This document shows, piece by piece, positions 6,482-7,374 of a stretch of 7,374 bases of DNA. The notes beneath the pieces were generated by a model. It did no database searches. It saw only the letters and a list, made by a program, of their open reading frames with translations, and had not been told where the DNA came from. Within the stretch, counting starts at the first letter, position 1. Each line of letters starts with the position of its first letter. The stretch lies in the NCBI GenBank assembly GCA_018815145.1, contig JAHIYL010000116.1, positions 1 through 7,374 on the forward strand. Direction: 5' to 3'. Source of the stretch: Nanobdellota archaeon (lineage in GTDB: Archaea > Nanobdellota > Nanobdellia > Woesearchaeales > GW2011-AR15). Both the position numbers and the translations under genes were made by a program.

Positions 6482-6492
6482 AATTTATATTT
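6482..6492 (-). promoter_or_regulatory. TATA-like promoter of fttA
   Basis: On the minus strand the box reads AAATATAAATT, centred about 23 bases before the fttA ATG. At the usual archaeal spacing the transcript would begin at or within a few bases of the start codon, so a leaderless message independent of psmB is inferred. Confidence 0.48.
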
Positions 6493-6509
6493 TTTTTATC
6501 TTATTAGTC

Positions 6510-6528
6510 TTTTCAGGTTATCTGAAAA
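6510..6528. repeat. Perfect 7-bp inverted repeat between psmB and fttA
   Basis: TTTTCAG (6510-6516) and CTGAAAA (6522-6528) are perfect reverse complements with a 5-base loop. A further TTCTGAAAAAA copy follows at 6531-6541. It lies in the gap between the psmB stop and the fttA TATA-like box, so it could be an RNA hairpin at the psmB 3' end or an operator upstream of fttA. Confidence 0.4.
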
Positions 6529-6534
6529 TTTTCT

Positions 6535-6576
6535 GAAAAAATTGAAATTAAATGAATAAAGAATGCCCTAAAGGGC
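6535..6576 (-). terminator. Possible terminator after psmB
   Basis: The psmB stop codon lies inside a short palindrome, GCCCTTTAGGGC (6576-6565 on the minus strand). This is followed by T-rich sequence ending in a run of six T (6541-6536). The stem is only 4-5 pairs with a tight loop, so the U-rich stretch is the more relevant archaeal signal. Confidence 0.33.
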
Positions 6577-7203
6577 AACTATAAGCCTTTTTGAAAGCTC
6601 TTTCTTGACTCCATTTGCATCTATTGATACAACGTCTATACCTTCGCCGGATGCGCTGTCTCTCTGTATTGCTGCATTTACTGCTTTCACAGCAAGATCA
6701 ATCGCATTCTGCTTGGATATATCTGCCTTATACTGTGTCTCAAAAAGGCCGTATGCGAACATACTTCCTGAACCTGATGCCACAAAAGTATCGATAGATG
6801 ACACTGAACCATCAGGATATATATCATACATGTGGACACCTGTCTGATCTGCACCGGCAAATATGAAATGCACAATCCCCGGTATCATCGAATAACCCCT
6901 TATGCTCTGGTACACGATTCCTGCCAAAAGATTTGCAGCCTCTTTGATAGTGGATCTTCTTCCTGCACGTATCTCCTTGAGCTTCAGTTCAGCCCTGATC
7001 AATTTCACAATCAATTGTATGTCAGAGACGCTTCCTGCAGTCGTCAAAGCCATATAATCATTTATCTTTACGACTTTTTCAACTTTTTTATCTGCAATGA
7101 AATTTCCTGCAGTAGCCCTTTTGTCAGCTGCGAGAATTATGCATTCTTTAGATACAATCCCTACTGTTGTTGTTCCAGTCTTCATTATATTTTTATCTTC
7201 CAT
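6568..7203 (-). CDS. psmB: 20S proteasome beta subunit
   Basis: A 211-residue beta subunit of the archaeal 20S proteasome, the cytoplasmic barrel that degrades unfolded proteins; beta rings carry the active sites. A short propeptide MEDKNIMKTG precedes T11, and the G10-T11 bond is the expected self-cleavage site, leaving T11 as mature Thr1. Other active-site residues are in place: D27 and R29 in AADKRAT (mature Asp17 and Arg19), K43 (Lys33), S145 in GSGS (Ser129 in the Thermoplasma numbering), and D182 and S185 in RDSASGEGID (Asp166 and Ser169). The subunit is therefore predicted active. The start at 7203 has an AGGGGT ribosome-binding-like site 7 bases upstream and a TATA-like box near 7255. 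It is followed on the same strand by fttA after 104 bases. The alpha subunit is not in this window. Confidence 0.96.
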   Translation of the reverse strand: MEDKNIMKTGTTTVGIVSKECIILAADKRATAGNFIADKKVEKVVKINDYMALTTAGSVSDIQLIVKLIRAELKLKEIRAGRRSTIKEAANLLAGIVYQSIRGYSMIPGIVHFIFAGADQTGVHMYDIYPDGSVSSIDTFVASGSGSMFAYGLFETQYKADISKQNAIDLAVKAVNAAIQRDSASGEGIDVVSIDANGVKKELSKRLIVAL

Positions 7204-7210
7204 ATCACAT

Positions 7211-7216
7211 ACCCCT
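7211..7216 (-). promoter_or_regulatory. Ribosome-binding-like site of psmB
   Basis: On the minus strand AGGGGT lies 7 bases before the psmB ATG. It is one mismatch from the usual archaeal GAGGT-type site and supports the start at 7203. Confidence 0.4.
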
Positions 7217-7248
7217 AGAAATCTTATGTTTGTAAGGGAAAGGCATAT

Positions 7249-7261
7249 TATTTATAAATTT
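7249..7261 (-). promoter_or_regulatory. TATA-like promoter of psmB
   Basis: AAATTTATAAATA on the minus strand is a strong archaeal TATA-like box, centred about 52 bases before the psmB ATG. The predicted transcript starts near 7230 and has a leader of about 25 bases that includes the AGGGGT site. Confidence 0.5.
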
Positions 7262-7312
7262 TATGGAATAGACAGTATCTCCGCATGAAAACTATCTGAT
7301 ATATTTCTTAAT

Positions 7313-7374
7313 CTATCTTGAAGATTTCTTGACAGCAAAGCCAAATAACTGATCAGTCGCATCTCTGGAATTCA
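7313..7374 (-). CDS. Possible C-terminal tail of an unidentified protein, cut by the window edge
   Basis: One minus-strand frame is open from the window edge for 19 codons and ends at TAG (7315-7313). It reads SRDATDQLFGFAVKKSSR after the first codon. The mixed composition and basic end look like a natural C-terminus, and the position just before psmB's promoter fits the end of an upstream gene. It is too short to identify; one of the other two minus-strand frames carries a stop at the very edge and the other a stop within 20 bases. Confidence 0.3.
   Translation of the reverse strand, partial: NSRDATDQLFGFAVKKSSR

Noticed and set aside
7261..7362. Minus-strand 33-codon frame before psmB
   Set aside because: Begins just inside the window edge, ends at the psmB TATA-like box, has no ribosome binding site and no recognisable pattern; the open frame ending at 7313 is a slightly better explanation.
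1..7374. tRNA, rRNA, CRISPR arrays, insertion sequences
   Set aside because: No cloverleaf-like segment, no regularly spaced repeats, no transposase and no terminal inverted repeats were found by eye on either strand.

Overview
The window looks archaeal. It carries a 20S proteasome beta subunit with an N-terminal threonine nucleophile, a KH-domain beta-CASP nuclease of the aCPSF1/FttA type, and a signal peptidase with the Ser-His-Asp arrangement of archaeal type I enzymes. Archaeal TATA-like boxes lie roughly 20-35 bases before most starts, so several messages would have very short leaders. The DNA is AT-rich. The style of the signal peptidase and the abundance of small unassigned proteins suggest a DPANN-like lineage (Woesearchaeota/Pacearchaeota are my best guess), but no rRNA or marker here fixes this.

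Left part, plus strand (1-1917). The window opens inside a histidine-biosynthesis gene: the last part of HisA is fused in frame to HisI and HisE. After an 81-base gap with a TATA-like box comes a 369-residue protein. It combines a gluzincin zinc-protease signature (HExxH-x18-E) with a C-terminal winged-helix-like segment.

Middle part (1918-3624). A minus-strand signal-peptidase-like gene is followed by a 24-codon reading frame for a single hydrophobic helix. Divergent from the peptidase, across a promoter-bearing gap of about 130 bases, is a plus-strand lipoprotein with an acidic linker and two tandem FN3-like domains. This is a small cell-surface/secretion neighbourhood.

Right part, all minus strand (3753-7374). 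In transcription order there is the tail of an unidentified gene at the window edge, then psmB (proteasome beta), then fttA/aCPSF1 (3'-end cleavage and transcription termination). These are followed by a more AT-rich two-gene cassette: an AbiEii/DUF6036-like nucleotidyltransferase overlapping by ATGA with a 50-residue partner. The cassette has the layout of a toxin-antitoxin or defence module and is the best candidate here for an undescribed system. U-rich stretches, the kind of signal FttA acts on, follow both psmB and fttA.
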